Part shown: positions 1 to 9,200 of the stretch, in pieces
Layout of the letters: every line of letters starts with the position of its first letter
Position numbering within the stretch: position 1 is the first letter of the stretch
Source of the DNA: CAZICM01 sp964537685
GTDB taxonomy: Bacteria; Myxococcota_A; Polyangia; Polyangiales; Polyangiaceae
Length of the DNA stretch: 64,000 bases
Direction of reading: 5' to 3'
Assembly (NCBI GenBank): GCA_964537685.1
Contig: CAZICM010000014.1
Coordinates: 62,001 to 126,000 of the forward strand
Notes under the pieces: model-generated
What the model saw: the letters and a program-made list of their open reading frames with translations, nothing else
Database searches by the model: none
What the model was told of the DNA's origin: nothing
Program-made: the position numbers and the translations under genes

Positions 1-63
1 CGCTCCATTTTCAGCACCGCCCCTGCTTGGCGTGACGCGCATCCCCCGCTAGTATCGCGCCTC

Positions 64-1536
64 GTGAGCACGCCCCTCGATCGCCAAGCCGCCTGCCCTT
101 CCTGCGGAGCTCCCATCACCTTCCGCTTTGCCGGCGCCGCCGCCCAGGTGTGCAGTCATTGCAAATTCGTCGTCGCCCGCACCGACCGCAATCTCGTTGC
201 CGTCGGCCGCATGGCCGATCTCGTCGAGATTCCAAGCCCGCTTCAGTTGAACACCACGGGCCGCTGGAACAACGAACCTTTTGTGGTCGATGGCCGCGTT
301 CAGCTCGATCGCGCAGGGGCTCCCGGCGCTCCTTGGCAAGAATTCTTCCTGGCCTTTCCTCAAAGCGGCCGCTGGTGCTGGGTCGCCTATGCGCAAGGCC
401 GCTGGTACTCCACAAGCGAAGTCCCTCTTCCTCAATCCGGACTGCCTCCGCACAGCTCCCTGCGCGCCGGCCAAAACATCGAACTGCCCGGCTACGGCGC
501 ATGGACTGTGGCCGAAGTCGGACAGCGCCGCGTCATCTCCGGCGAAGGCGAAATGCCTCATGTCGCCGCGCCAAATGTCCCCACCGGCTACGCCGACATC
601 GCAGGCCCCAATGGCGCCTTCGGCACCATCGACTACGGCGACGGCCGCAATATCCAGCCCAAACTCTATCTCGGCCGCCAAATCGATCCGGCCGTCATGC
701 AGCTTGACTCGGGCGCTCCCGTCGAAGCTCCCCAAGCTCAAGTCACCTCCTGCGCCTGCCCCAACTGCGGCGGCAACCTTCCCATCGCTGCGCCCGGCAC
801 GTCAGAACGCATCATCTGCCGCTATTGCGGCACCGCCAGCGACATCACCCAAGGCGCCCTCCGCGCCCTGGGCCCCGCGCCCAAACCGCCCATCAATCCC
901 TTCATCCCCATCGGCCAAGAGGGAACGCTGCGCGGCATGCGCGTCATCTGCATCGGCTTCACCATCCGCGGCTGCACCGTCGAAGGCGAACGCTATCGCT
1001 GGCGCGAATACCTTCTCTATGCCGGCCCCCGCGTTGGCTACCTGTGGCTCATGGAGGAAGACGGCGCCTGGCATTTCATCACCACCCTTCCTCCCGGCGA
1101 AGTCGCCGTATCAGGCGGCTCCGCGCTCTACAAAGGCAACCACTACAACTTCAAACAAAGCGTTCAGGCCGAAGTCGAATACGTCGTCGGCGAGTTCTAT
1201 TGGAAAGTCGAAATCGGCGAGAGCGTCAGAGCCACCGAATACGAAGGTCCAGGCGGCAAAGTCAGCGTCGAGCAGACCAAGGACGAAGTGAACTACTCGT
1301 TCTGCGAACCCATGAACGCGAGAGACGTCGCCACATCCTTTGGCCTCAAGGCATCCGAAGCACCATCCGGCGGCGGAAGCAGCGGCGGCCTCTCCAGCGG
1401 CTGCATCACCCTCATCGTGATCGCCGTGGTGATCCTAATCATCATCATTGCCTGTGCGGATTGCGGCGGCGGAGGCAGCGGAAGCGGAGGCTCCGGCGTC
1501 TTCATCGGCGGGCCCAGCTTTGGCGGCGGGAAATAA
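64..1536 (+). CDS. DUF4178 domain membrane protein with two zinc ribbons
   Basis: The 490-residue product starts at a GTG and carries two zinc-ribbon/DUF4178-like units. The first zinc ribbon is CPSC near residue 12 paired with CSHC near 31. The second is CPNC near 233 paired with CRYC near 251. Each is followed by a beta-rich stretch with spaced Trp, Tyr and Gly residues. A single hydrophobic helix near residues 445-463 (CITLIVIAVVILIIIIACADC region) is followed by a Gly-rich tail, so the protein is probably anchored by its C-terminus with the ribbon domains in the cytoplasm. DUF4178 proteins have no established biochemical role; in other genomes I recall them near polyamine or phage-shock genes, but nothing here confirms that. 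Any operon partners would lie upstream of the window. It converges on ugd, with 41 bases between the stops. Confidence 0.8.
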   Translation: MSTPLDRQAACPSCGAPITFRFAGAAAQVCSHCKFVVARTDRNLVAVGRMADLVEIPSPLQLNTTGRWNNEPFVVDGRVQLDRAGAPGAPWQEFFLAFPQSGRWCWVAYAQGRWYSTSEVPLPQSGLPPHSSLRAGQNIELPGYGAWTVAEVGQRRVISGEGEMPHVAAPNVPTGYADIAGPNGAFGTIDYGDGRNIQPKLYLGRQIDPAVMQLDSGAPVEAPQAQVTSCACPNCGGNLPIAAPGTSERIICRYCGTASDITQGALRALGPAPKPPINPFIPIGQEGTLRGMRVICIGFTIRGCTVEGERYRWREYLLYAGPRVGYLWLMEEDGAWHFITTLPPGEVAVSGGSALYKGNHYNFKQSVQAEVEYVVGEFYWKVEIGESVRATEYEGPGGKVSVEQTKDEVNYSFCEPMNARDVATSFGLKASEAPSGGGSSGGLSSGCITLIVIAVVILIIIIACADCGGGGSGSGGSGVFIGGPSFGGGK

Positions 1537-1542
1537 ATTCGG

Positions 1543-1573
1543 CAGCGTGTCCGGAGGTCGGCCGAACACGCTG
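1543..1573. terminator. Hairpin between convergent genes
   Basis: CAGCGTGT and ACACGCTG are perfect 8-base inverted repeats separated by 15 bases. They lie between the DUF4178 stop and the ugd stop. No T-run follows on either strand, so this is at best a weak or factor-assisted bidirectional terminator. Confidence 0.4.
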
Positions 1574-1577
1574 GCCA

Positions 1578-2927
1578 TCACTCCTGGATACTTCGCGCGG
1601 CGCGCCCGATTCCCGAATAATGAAAACCCAGCTCGGACAGCTCTTGCCTATCCCAGACATTACGTCCATCGAAGAGCACCGGCTCCTTCATCAACTTCTT
1701 CAGCCTCACAAAATCGGGCCGCCGGTATTCATGCCATTCGGTCACCAGCACCAGCGCATCCGCCCCTTCGGCCGCTCCATACATCGCATCGCAGAGCGTG
1801 ATGCGATCCCCATATAAATTCGCGATGTGACCCATCGCCTGGGGATCGTGAGCCCTCACGGAAATTCCCATTGAAAGCAAATCATCCAGCAAAGCCAGCG
1901 CCGGCGCCTCGCGGATATCATCTGTCTGGGGCTTAAACGAAAGACCCCACACACCCACCGTCTTACCTTCTGTATTCGGCCCAAAGTGCCCAGCAATCTT
2001 CTTACCCAGCACCCGCTTCTGCCGCCGGTTCACCTCTACGGCGGCGCGCACCAAATCCAGCTCATGATCGACCTTCCTCCCCGTCATCAGCAGCGCGGAC
2101 AAATCCTTTGGAAAACACGAACCCCCAAAGCCCGGCCCTGGAAACAAAAACTTTGGCCCAATCCTTGGGTCTGAACCGATGCCCTTACGCACCAACTCGA
2201 TATCGGCATGAAGCTTCTCGGCCAGCATGGCCAAATCGTTCATAAACGAGATACGGGTAGCGAGCAGGGCATTGGCCGCATATTTCGTCAGCTCGGCGCT
2301 TCGGGCATCCATGGTGAGAATACGATCGTTGGTCCGCACAAAAGGCGAATAGAGATGGCGCATAATATTGAGGGCCTGAGCGCTGTCAGAACCGATAATG
2401 ATTCGGTCGGGTTTCATAAAGTCATTGACAGCATCGCCTTCCTTTAAAAACTCAGGATTCGAAGCGACGGCGAAAGGCTTGACGGCGGATTTCCCAACAA
2501 TATCGCGGATCATATCGGCAGTACCGACGGGGACGGTGCTTTTGGTTGCGATAACCGTCATAGCGGGATGATGTGCATCGGATGAATCCGGTTCGGCCAA
2601 GACTTTACCGATAGTTTCGGCGACGGCGCGCACGGCGCTCATATCCGCGGAGCCATCGGCGCCTTCGGGCGTACCCACGGCGATAATGATAATTTCGGCG
2701 CCCCGCAGGGCACCTTGGACATCGGTAGAGAAGCGGAGTCTGCCTGCGCGGACATTGGAAGCGATTAATGCCTCGAGGCCCGGTTCATAGATAGGGACTT
2801 CGCCTTTATGAAGGCGCGCGATTTTATTGGCATCGACATCGACACAGGCGACATCGTTACCGAAGTCAGCGAAGCCGGCGCCCGCGACGAGACCAACATA
2901 CCCAGTGCCCACGACGGTAATTTGCAT
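1578..2927 (-). CDS. ugd: UDP-glucose 6-dehydrogenase
   Basis: The 449-residue product oxidises UDP-glucose to UDP-glucuronate with two NAD+, supplying precursors for exopolysaccharide or lipopolysaccharide. It opens directly on the Rossmann motif VVGTGYVGLVAGAG, which is why I place the start at ATG 2927 and not at the longer reading frame to 3014, whose extra residues are low-complexity. The catalytic Cys sits in GFGGSCFPKDL, preceded by the substrate-binding region NPEFLKEGDA. The C-terminal UDP-binding domain is complete (GLSFKPQTDDIREAP). Length is normal for the family. No Shine-Dalgarno is obvious upstream. It is a single-gene unit, with a long purine-rich spacer upstream. Confidence 0.93.
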   Translation of the reverse strand: MQITVVGTGYVGLVAGAGFADFGNDVACVDVDANKIARLHKGEVPIYEPGLEALIASNVRAGRLRFSTDVQGALRGAEIIIIAVGTPEGADGSADMSAVRAVAETIGKVLAEPDSSDAHHPAMTVIATKSTVPVGTADMIRDIVGKSAVKPFAVASNPEFLKEGDAVNDFMKPDRIIIGSDSAQALNIMRHLYSPFVRTNDRILTMDARSAELTKYAANALLATRISFMNDLAMLAEKLHADIELVRKGIGSDPRIGPKFLFPGPGFGGSCFPKDLSALLMTGRKVDHELDLVRAAVEVNRRQKRVLGKKIAGHFGPNTEGKTVGVWGLSFKPQTDDIREAPALALLDDLLSMGISVRAHDPQAMGHIANLYGDRITLCDAMYGAAEGADALVLVTEWHEYRRPDFVRLKKLMKEPVLFDGRNVWDRQELSELGFHYSGIGRAARSIQE

Positions 2928-3379
2928 GTGCGGACAATAGCGAAGAGGGGCGGGGAGGGGGAGGGGGGAATTGGATGGGTCGAAGGTGGATGAAAAGGTA
3001 GCAAGGTGGCGCAAGTTTCAATTTAAAGATCGGGAATAGGCGGAGCGGAGAAGAGAATTTCATTTGCACGCGAGGGTTACGGCTGAGGATAGAGCCGATC
3101 TTTAAAAATGATGATGGTGGCAGGAAAAGCCATGAGATTGGTTTCAAAGTGGGGGACGCGACAGGGGTTGGAATGGAGGGAAGGTTCAAAATGGGAGAGG
3201 CGATTGGGGTGGGGTTTGAAGCGAGTTTCAAATTGAAAAGGGCGATTCGCCGGCTCGGAAAGGGTCGTGGGCGGATGAAGATCGGGTGCTGGATGGGAAA
3301 AATAGTGTGAAAAACGGGTGAAGATTGGATAAAGATGCGTTCGAGCGTGTTGCTGGGGCCGCGCCGGAGCATAAATTTC
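2928..3379. repeat. Purine-rich spacer with ~42-base imperfect repeats
   Basis: About 450 bases with no convincing gene. The plus strand is strikingly rich in G and A. A short unit, GTTTCAAA followed by a G-rich stretch, recurs at 3141, 3183 and 3225, exactly 42 bases apart, and a more diverged copy (CTTTAAAAATG) begins near 3100. Units end in variants of GGCGATT or GCGACA. The spacer separates ugd from the Rpn-type nuclease and probably holds both promoters, but I cannot point to a clear -35/-10 pair. It may be decayed coding DNA or a structured element. Confidence 0.5.
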
Positions 3380-4291
3380 ATGGAGAACGCGAGTAAAACC
3401 AAGCGATTAGATCCGAAACTAGACATCATATTCAAAGCATTGTTCGGCAAACCTGGCAATGCGGACATGCTGCTCAGCCTGCTCAACGGGATGCTGATGC
3501 TTGGTCCAGAAGAGCAGATTGTGAGTGTTCAGATATTGTCGCCGCTGAGCGAGCTGGAAGTGGCGGATGAAAAGCTGATCGTACTGGATCTGGTGGTGGT
3601 GGACACGAAGGGTCATCAGTACGTGATTGAAATGCAATGCCGAAACCACAAGGCGTTTCCGGAGCGGATGCTATTTTACGCGGCTCGGCGCTTTACGCAG
3701 CAGCTTAAGTCTGGAGAGCCGTTTAAGTTGCTGAGACCGCTAGTACTCTTGGTGATTACGGATTTTATATTATTTCCGCGGCAGAAAGGATGGCGGGAGC
3801 GGTATGAGCTACGAGGTCGGTGCGAGGGAGAAGTTTTTTCGGAGCAGATGTCAATTGTGCTTGTAGAGCTGCCAAAGTTTTTGAAGACTGGAGTTCAAGA
3901 GCATGATTTAGGCGAGAAATGGGCGATCTTTTTAAAAGAGGGCTCAGCGATGCAGACGGAACAAGCAAATGCGGCATGGATGACGCCTGAGTTGCGCAAG
4001 GCGATACAGGAATTGGAGCGAATGGAAGCCGATGCATCAATGCGCGAGTTATACGAAGCGCGCAAGATGCAGTTGCATGTGCAGGCGACGGAGCTTCACG
4101 ATGCATACGAGGAAGGTCTTGAGGAAGGCCATGCTAAAGGCCGTGAAGAAGGCCGTGAAGAAGGCCGGGAAGAAGGTCATGCAGAGGCCACCCGCCTGTT
4201 CGCTAAACGGCTGCTCGATGAAGGTGAGACCCCCGAACGGGTTGCCCGCTTAACTGGCATTCCTGTGACCGAGCTCCCTTCCAAATCCTAA
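3380..4291 (+). CDS. Rpn-family (PD-(D/E)XK) recombination-promoting nuclease / putative transposase
   Basis: The 303-residue product has the Rpn signature: an N-terminal DxxFKxLFG opening (LDIIFKALFGKPGN) and the nuclease core L-D-L-V-V-V-D-x-K-G-x-x-Y-V-I-E-M-Q near residues 70-90, where the Asp and the E-M-Q segment form the PD-(D/E)XK active site. Family members (E. coli RpnA-E) cut DNA and raise RecA-independent recombination. The C-terminal third is a charged helix with EGREEG repeats, typical of the family, followed by a short helix-turn tail. ATG 3380 is chosen over the upstream in-frame start at 3335 because homology-like sequence begins just after it. Base composition is more AT-rich than its neighbours, consistent with horizontal acquisition. 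It stands alone. Confidence 0.85.
   Translation: MENASKTKRLDPKLDIIFKALFGKPGNADMLLSLLNGMLMLGPEEQIVSVQILSPLSELEVADEKLIVLDLVVVDTKGHQYVIEMQCRNHKAFPERMLFYAARRFTQQLKSGEPFKLLRPLVLLVITDFILFPRQKGWRERYELRGRCEGEVFSEQMSIVLVELPKFLKTGVQEHDLGEKWAIFLKEGSAMQTEQANAAWMTPELRKAIQELERMEADASMRELYEARKMQLHVQATELHDAYEEGLEEGHAKGREEGREEGREEGHAEATRLFAKRLLDEGETPERVARLTGIPVTELPSKS
4139..4174 (+). repeat. 12-base tandem repeat inside the Rpn gene
   Basis: GGCCGTGAAGAA is present twice exactly and once as GGCCGGGAAGAA, directly head to tail, with a degenerate fourth unit after it. It encodes the GREE repeats of the charged C-terminal helix. Slippage could change the linker length without breaking the frame. Confidence 0.8.
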
Positions 4292-4352
4292 TCCCTCCCA
4301 TCAATAATCCCCTTCCTCCGCTGCGCTTCCTCGCCTATGCTCTTCGTCCATC

Positions 4353-5264
4353 ATGCTCCGCGCTCCTCGTAAATCCTTTGTCTTAACCGCTTTTTTTGTC
4401 GCCACATCGCTTTCAGTCACTGCGCTCGCTCAGCCCAAACCCGCCGCGCCCAAATCGCCAACAACACCGCCCGCTCCCCCGTCCTCCGCCGCTCCCCCAG
4501 AAGCTCCTTCTCCAATTGCCTCCTCATTGTCCGCTCCCCCTCCAGAACCTCCGCCCCCTCCCGCCCGCGTCGAACCCCTCCCTTCTGAACCTCCGCCCCC
4601 GCCTCCTCTCCCTCCTCCCTCCGCCTCCGCCTCCGCCCCCCAGTTCAGACTCCCACCCCCGCCTCCTCCAGGCGGCTATCCTGTGCCATATTATTACCCC
4701 GGCTATCCCGGCTATCCCGACCACTATTTCCGAATCGATCCCAGCGAATACGAGCAGGCAAAATCAGGCGCAAAAAGGCAGTGGTACGGTTGGCAAACCG
4801 GCCTCGTTCATGGCCTTTCCGTGCTTACCTTGTTGCTCATTCCCTTGGACGACGACGCCATCGCACCTATCGCCGTTCCCCTCGGCATCGGAGGTCTGAC
4901 GCTCGGCGCTCCTATCGTCCACTGGGCCCATGGCTATCTTGGAAAAGGCTTTGGAAGTCTCGGCCTTATTGTCGGAGGAAGCCTTGGCGCCTATTTTATG
5001 ACCGCAACCACAGCCTGTTTAACAGGTCTCTGCTATGAGGGCGATTTAGGCGGGGCATATGCCTTTCTTCTGATTGGACCTATCGGTGGAGGCGTTGCAT
5101 TTTTGACAACCACCATCCTCGATTATGTCTTTCTCGCCTATGAAGAGAACGATAGCCCCAGCGCCGTTCCCCCACCCAAGGAAAGCGCGGCCAAATGGTC
5201 GGTTCAACCCTTCTTTGATATTGGCCAAAACAGAGCGTCGTTTGGCATCGGCGGCCAATTCTAA
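4353..5264 (+). CDS. Secretory-pathway protein with proline-rich segment and membrane helices
   Basis: The 303-residue product begins with a signal peptide (MLRAPRKSFVLTAFF to about residue 27, cut after ALAQ). Residues 28-110 are a low-complexity Pro/Ala/Ser stretch with PPPPP runs, followed by a Tyr/Pro/Gly segment (YYPGYPGYP). The remainder holds three or four hydrophobic segments: around 150-175, 180-200, 205-225 and 235-260. This layout suggests an envelope protein in which a flexible Pro-rich arm reaches away from a small membrane domain. I do not recognise a named family. The next gene encodes a lipoprotein 63 bases downstream on the same strand, so co-transcription is possible. Confidence 0.7.
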   Translation: MLRAPRKSFVLTAFFVATSLSVTALAQPKPAAPKSPTTPPAPPSSAAPPEAPSPIASSLSAPPPEPPPPPARVEPLPSEPPPPPPLPPPSASASAPQFRLPPPPPPGGYPVPYYYPGYPGYPDHYFRIDPSEYEQAKSGAKRQWYGWQTGLVHGLSVLTLLLIPLDDDAIAPIAVPLGIGGLTLGAPIVHWAHGYLGKGFGSLGLIVGGSLGAYFMTATTACLTGLCYEGDLGGAYAFLLIGPIGGGVAFLTTTILDYVFLAYEENDSPSAVPPPKESAAKWSVQPFFDIGQNRASFGIGGQF

Positions 5265-5327
5265 ATTACCGCTCGGCTCATTCAATCAGATATAGCTATC
5301 ACCCGCCGGCTGCTCTAGGCTGAGCGT

Positions 5328-7271
5328 ATGAAATCTCGATTGAAACAAGCGCCTGCCCTTCTTTTGCTTTCGATATTGGTTGCCGCCGCCGTTCCCGCTT
5401 GCTCGGATGGGGATACTCAATCCAGCTCGGGAGAGCCGGCCGATGCGGGGACCGATGCCGCTGCCCTGGTCTTGAGAATCGATCCTCCAATGGCCACCGC
5501 CACCCTGGCCCTTGATGGCAGCACTTCGGACAAAATACAGTTCCGGGTCTTTGCCGCCGAACCAGGCCAGATGGAGACCGAAGTCACGACCCAAGCCGCC
5601 CTGAACGTGGCATCTTCCGCCATGGCATCCATCGATTCGGGGGGAAGTATTGGTTTTAAAGGCGTTGGAGGCAAGACCCAGATTATTGCCCTCTATAAAA
5701 ACCAAACCGCCACCGCCGATCTATCGGTATTGCTTAAGGGCGATATCTTTGGAGCGGGCATCGATCCTGTTACAAAAGATACCTTTGACAGCGCTCCCGC
5801 CGATAGCGATCCCGCCAATGCTCCTGTCGTGGAATACCCCGAGGATCAAGCCGTATTGCCATCGAACCTCCCTCCCATTGAAGCCCAGTGGACACAGGCT
5901 TCGGACAACAATATCTACCGCGTCCGCCTAAAAAGCCCCGATGTATTGGATATGAGTTTCTATACCTCGGCCCGGGAAATGTTATTTCCCGCCGACATGT
6001 GGAAAAAGGCGGCCGCAAGCGCCCCCGATATGCCCGTGGAGATGGTTGTCGAAGCCTTGGGAACATCAAAAACACTTCGGACTTCAGCGCCCAAAACCAT
6101 CACCATCGCTTCGGATGGCATCGACGAAAGCGCAATCTATGTGTGGCAATCATCGACAGGCTCGTTCCGCGTCCTCGATATCATCAAAGGCACCGATATT
6201 CCGCTGCCAAACAACAGCCCCGCCTTGGCCAATGGCCAGCCCTGCTCGGGGTGCCACCGCATTTCCCGCGATGGAAAGCGTTTTGCCTATAGCTACAGCG
6301 GCTCAAACTTTCAAATCGGCACGCTCGCCTACGATCCAGCCCAACAAAGCTATATCTCCAAGATCGCGCCGACCTTTGGCATCCGCGGCACCTATGCAGC
6401 CTTCAATCCCCTCGAAGATACCACCAAAGCCGCCATGCTATTGACCGTACCCGATGATGTTCCGCAAAATACACCCGGCTCGGTCAGGCTATATTTGGTC
6501 AACCCCGAAACCAACGCGCTTGTCCCCAGCAATCTCAATGAAATTACAGCCAGCCTCGACCCCATGATAGGCCGGGATACGCTGATGCCCGATTGGTCGC
6601 CCGCCGGGGATTTTGTTGTGTTTACCGCACATGACAATACCAAAAACTATGTGCGGCTCTTGGGCGATGATGTCGTCTTGGGTTCGATAATCGAATCTTC
6701 CGTGCAGTATTCATCGAAAGACGGCTCATTTGTCTTTGGAGCGCCCAAAGTCTTGGCCGCGCCTCCCGCCGGGGCCGATGCCGATACCGGTGAAAACAAT
6801 GTACTTCCCGCGATTTCCCCCGATGGGTTGGCCGTGGCCTTTACCCGGGCCAATGGCTATTGGTCTATCAAGACCCAGCAATCACTCATCAATCTATCCG
6901 GCCGAATCGCTATTGTCAGACGTTCCGATCAGCAAGTGGTCGAGCTTTCCGCGGCATCCAATGGTCCAAATGGAGTATGGAGCAGCACATGGCCCCAATG
7001 GGCGCCCACCTTGGGGCAAAAGTATGCTTGGCTGGCCTATGCATCGGAGCGGCCTTATGGTCATCGCCTTACGCCTCAGAATAGCACCTGTTCTTTGGTT
7101 CAAGGCCAAAAGCAATGCAAACAGCTATGGATTACAGCGATCGATCTCAATGCATTGGCCACAGGCACAGGCGATCCAAGCCGGGGAACCTTCTGGATTC
7201 CAGGGCAGAGCATCACGGCTCAATATGTTAGCCCCCAGTGGACCAAAGCCGTTCTGCCGGTGCCTCAATAA
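5328..7271 (+). CDS. Lipoprotein with TolB-like propeller and a CxxCH motif
   Basis: The 647-residue product has a lipoprotein signal peptide with Cys near residue 25 (VPACSDGD). Residues about 40-160 look like Ig-type domains. The C-terminal half carries PD40/TolB-like propeller motifs (SRDGKRFAYSYSG, MPDWSPAGDFVVF, LPAISPDGLAVAF, WPQWAPTLG). A single CSGCH motif near residue 307 lies immediately before the first propeller blade and matches the c-type heme signature CxxCH. Similar myxobacterial lipoproteins carry a CxxCH just before an SRDGK blade. Whether heme is attached cannot be read from sequence, and no distal Met ligand stands out. It probably faces the periplasm or cell surface. Its stop is 5 bases from that of the convergent arrestin-like gene. 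Confidence 0.75.
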   Translation: MKSRLKQAPALLLLSILVAAAVPACSDGDTQSSSGEPADAGTDAAALVLRIDPPMATATLALDGSTSDKIQFRVFAAEPGQMETEVTTQAALNVASSAMASIDSGGSIGFKGVGGKTQIIALYKNQTATADLSVLLKGDIFGAGIDPVTKDTFDSAPADSDPANAPVVEYPEDQAVLPSNLPPIEAQWTQASDNNIYRVRLKSPDVLDMSFYTSAREMLFPADMWKKAAASAPDMPVEMVVEALGTSKTLRTSAPKTITIASDGIDESAIYVWQSSTGSFRVLDIIKGTDIPLPNNSPALANGQPCSGCHRISRDGKRFAYSYSGSNFQIGTLAYDPAQQSYISKIAPTFGIRGTYAAFNPLEDTTKAAMLLTVPDDVPQNTPGSVRLYLVNPETNALVPSNLNEITASLDPMIGRDTLMPDWSPAGDFVVFTAHDNTKNYVRLLGDDVVLGSIIESSVQYSSKDGSFVFGAPKVLAAPPAGADADTGENNVLPAISPDGLAVAFTRANGYWSIKTQQSLINLSGRIAIVRRSDQQVVELSAASNGPNGVWSSTWPQWAPTLGQKYAWLAYASERPYGHRLTPQNSTCSLVQGQKQCKQLWITAIDLNALATGTGDPSRGTFWIPGQSITAQYVSPQWTKAVLPVPQ

Positions 7272-7276
7272 TTCGA

Positions 7277-9043
7277 TTATCGATAGGGGCCGATCTTTGC
7301 CCCGGAAATGCGGCTGATCGCCGTCGAGAAAAGCTCAAATAAATCGCTGAGCTCCTCGGGATCTTGAACCAAGGGCAGCACAAGCCCAATCCTCTCGTCA
7401 TCTTGCACCACACTCCCCTGGCCCACCGCCTCCAGCGCCTGTTTCCAATTCCCCCCCGCCGAATCCGCTTCCTGGGGTTTGGGCGTCCATAAGCGGCTTT
7501 CCACAGGTATTACCCCATCCCAGCGATGATCCAACATCAAAGGCACGCCTCTCAAAGTCCACTGAGGCAATGCGCAGTCCGCCCTTCGAAGCCGGATTCC
7601 TTTTTGCTGGGCAAAGCGCTGATAAGCCTTTAGCGCCTGGGCCATGCTTTGAGGCGGAGGAAGATTGCTGATCGCTGTCCACATCGCCTGGGCCAATTCA
7701 TAAACACCGATAATAAAGCGCTGTAAACCTGTAATTTGATGCACACCGCCCTTGCGCATCAACACAGCGCCGTCGTCACTTAGGCCCACTTCATGAAACG
7801 AACCCAGCGCCCGGGCAACCCCGGGATTAAGCAGATGGGCCGCCTGAGCTTCTTCCCGCGCCGAAATGGTAAACCGCTTTTGAAGCTTTTTATCCAAGGA
7901 CGCAAACTTTGACCCAAATTCAGTCCAGCTCCGTTCTGCCAGCCGAAGATCCAAGCCCAGCGTTGGATACTCCATCGACGCAACCAGACAAGGCCCCGTA
8001 TCGCTTCTTAGCTCTTCGCGAATCTGGACGGAAATATCCCCAACATGAAGAATGGCCGCCTGCGCTTCGGGCTCAAAGCGTATATCGGCTCCTGGGGGCA
8101 ATTGGATTTGAGCGACGGCCGCCTGCCACACCGCGCTGTGCCGCTCATGTCCCACAAGCGGGGGAATGGTATTTGCTGTGCGCTCTCGTTTTTTATGGCT
8201 GCCCCGCAGCACCAGCGCAGGCACCCGAAGGGAAATATCGCTTCCAAAAGCCACGACAGCTCTTGCCTCCAGGGCATGATCGACCCGAATAAAAGGCGAC
8301 TGAAAGGTGGTGGGCACATCTTTAGGGATATTCAGCCGAAAGGCCATCGATTTTCCATTCTCGGGCGTGCTCTCGCAGATGGTCCATGTACGCTTATCGG
8401 TTTCCGCCGGTCCCGCAGTACTCTGCACCAAGGCCGTTTCAATCGAACTTAGGCTAAGCTCCACGCGCCTCAGCCGCCGCTTGCCTAAATCCGAAACGGC
8501 AATCGCTCCCTCGAGCGTGCCTCCCAAAAAAAGCTGCTCATCCTCGAGCGACAGCTCGATCACAGGCTCCCCGCTCCGGATTTCACCGCTTTGGGTACTG
8601 TAGAGACAGGGTTTGGCCGCCTTGGGCGCGGTCTTGAGCGGCTTTACCTTAACGACATACACGCCTGTGCGATCTGGCCACCAGGGGATATGCACCCGAA
8701 CCGAAAGTTCATATTCGATGGTGCTGAGCGAGCTCTTATAGGTGGGCGGCAGATCCACAGGCAAATCGATATTGACGTCCCGTTCCCACACACCTTTGGA
8801 CAAGATACCGCCTTCAAAGCGCGCGCCCAAGCGCACAATATCCCGCCGGTGATACTGAACATGGGTAGTTTTGCCCGTGCTGGTTGTGCGCTTATAGCGA
8901 GCCTCGCGGCCAATCAGCGCAACATCCACCGCATCATAGGGAGTAATACTATGGCTATCTAGTCTTATACGGACATGAAGCCTATCGCCCGGCGAAGCTT
9001 CGCTGGGTGTTAGGTAGACAGTGAGTTCGGGACGGCTGCGCAT
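7277..9043 (-). CDS. Arrestin-like (Spo0M/SpoOM type) protein with C-terminal extension
   Basis: The 588-residue product opens with a beta-sandwich resembling the arrestin fold of Spo0M and Vps26: an ELTVYLTP strand, the GDRLHVRIRLD segment, then IDLPVDLPPTYKSSLSTIEYELSVRV, which matches the diagnostic P-x-T/S-x-x-S-x-x-Y-x-L/V pattern. A second sandwich follows around residues 150-280. Residues about 300-588 are mixed alpha/beta and I do not recognise them. I place the start at ATG 9043 and not 9079 because the first 12 residues of the longer form look like untranslated AT-rich promoter sequence. There is no signal peptide, so it is cytoplasmic. Bacterial arrestin-fold proteins are poorly characterised; a scaffolding role is only an inference. 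Confidence 0.65.
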   Translation of the reverse strand: MRSRPELTVYLTPSEASPGDRLHVRIRLDSHSITPYDAVDVALIGREARYKRTTSTGKTTHVQYHRRDIVRLGARFEGGILSKGVWERDVNIDLPVDLPPTYKSSLSTIEYELSVRVHIPWWPDRTGVYVVKVKPLKTAPKAAKPCLYSTQSGEIRSGEPVIELSLEDEQLFLGGTLEGAIAVSDLGKRRLRRVELSLSSIETALVQSTAGPAETDKRTWTICESTPENGKSMAFRLNIPKDVPTTFQSPFIRVDHALEARAVVAFGSDISLRVPALVLRGSHKKRERTANTIPPLVGHERHSAVWQAAVAQIQLPPGADIRFEPEAQAAILHVGDISVQIREELRSDTGPCLVASMEYPTLGLDLRLAERSWTEFGSKFASLDKKLQKRFTISAREEAQAAHLLNPGVARALGSFHEVGLSDDGAVLMRKGGVHQITGLQRFIIGVYELAQAMWTAISNLPPPQSMAQALKAYQRFAQQKGIRLRRADCALPQWTLRGVPLMLDHRWDGVIPVESRLWTPKPQEADSAGGNWKQALEAVGQGSVVQDDERIGLVLPLVQDPEELSDLFELFSTAISRISGAKIGPYR

Positions 9044-9200
9044 GCGCGGATGTTGATATAGATGATACAAATTATGCAAACAAAATTAGCTTTTCTTTCG
9101 ACAATACTTAGACCTTAAAGAAGACACATGACCTATGGTAAGAATTTAATTTCGTGCCTTGACTGAAGACGGCTGATTCCTTAACCCTAGCCGTACTGAA

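Noticed and set aside
9159..9187. TTGACT as a sigma-70 promoter of the histidine kinase
   Set aside because: The spacing to TAACCC is 17 bases but the -10 match is poor and it would leave almost no leader before the start codon.
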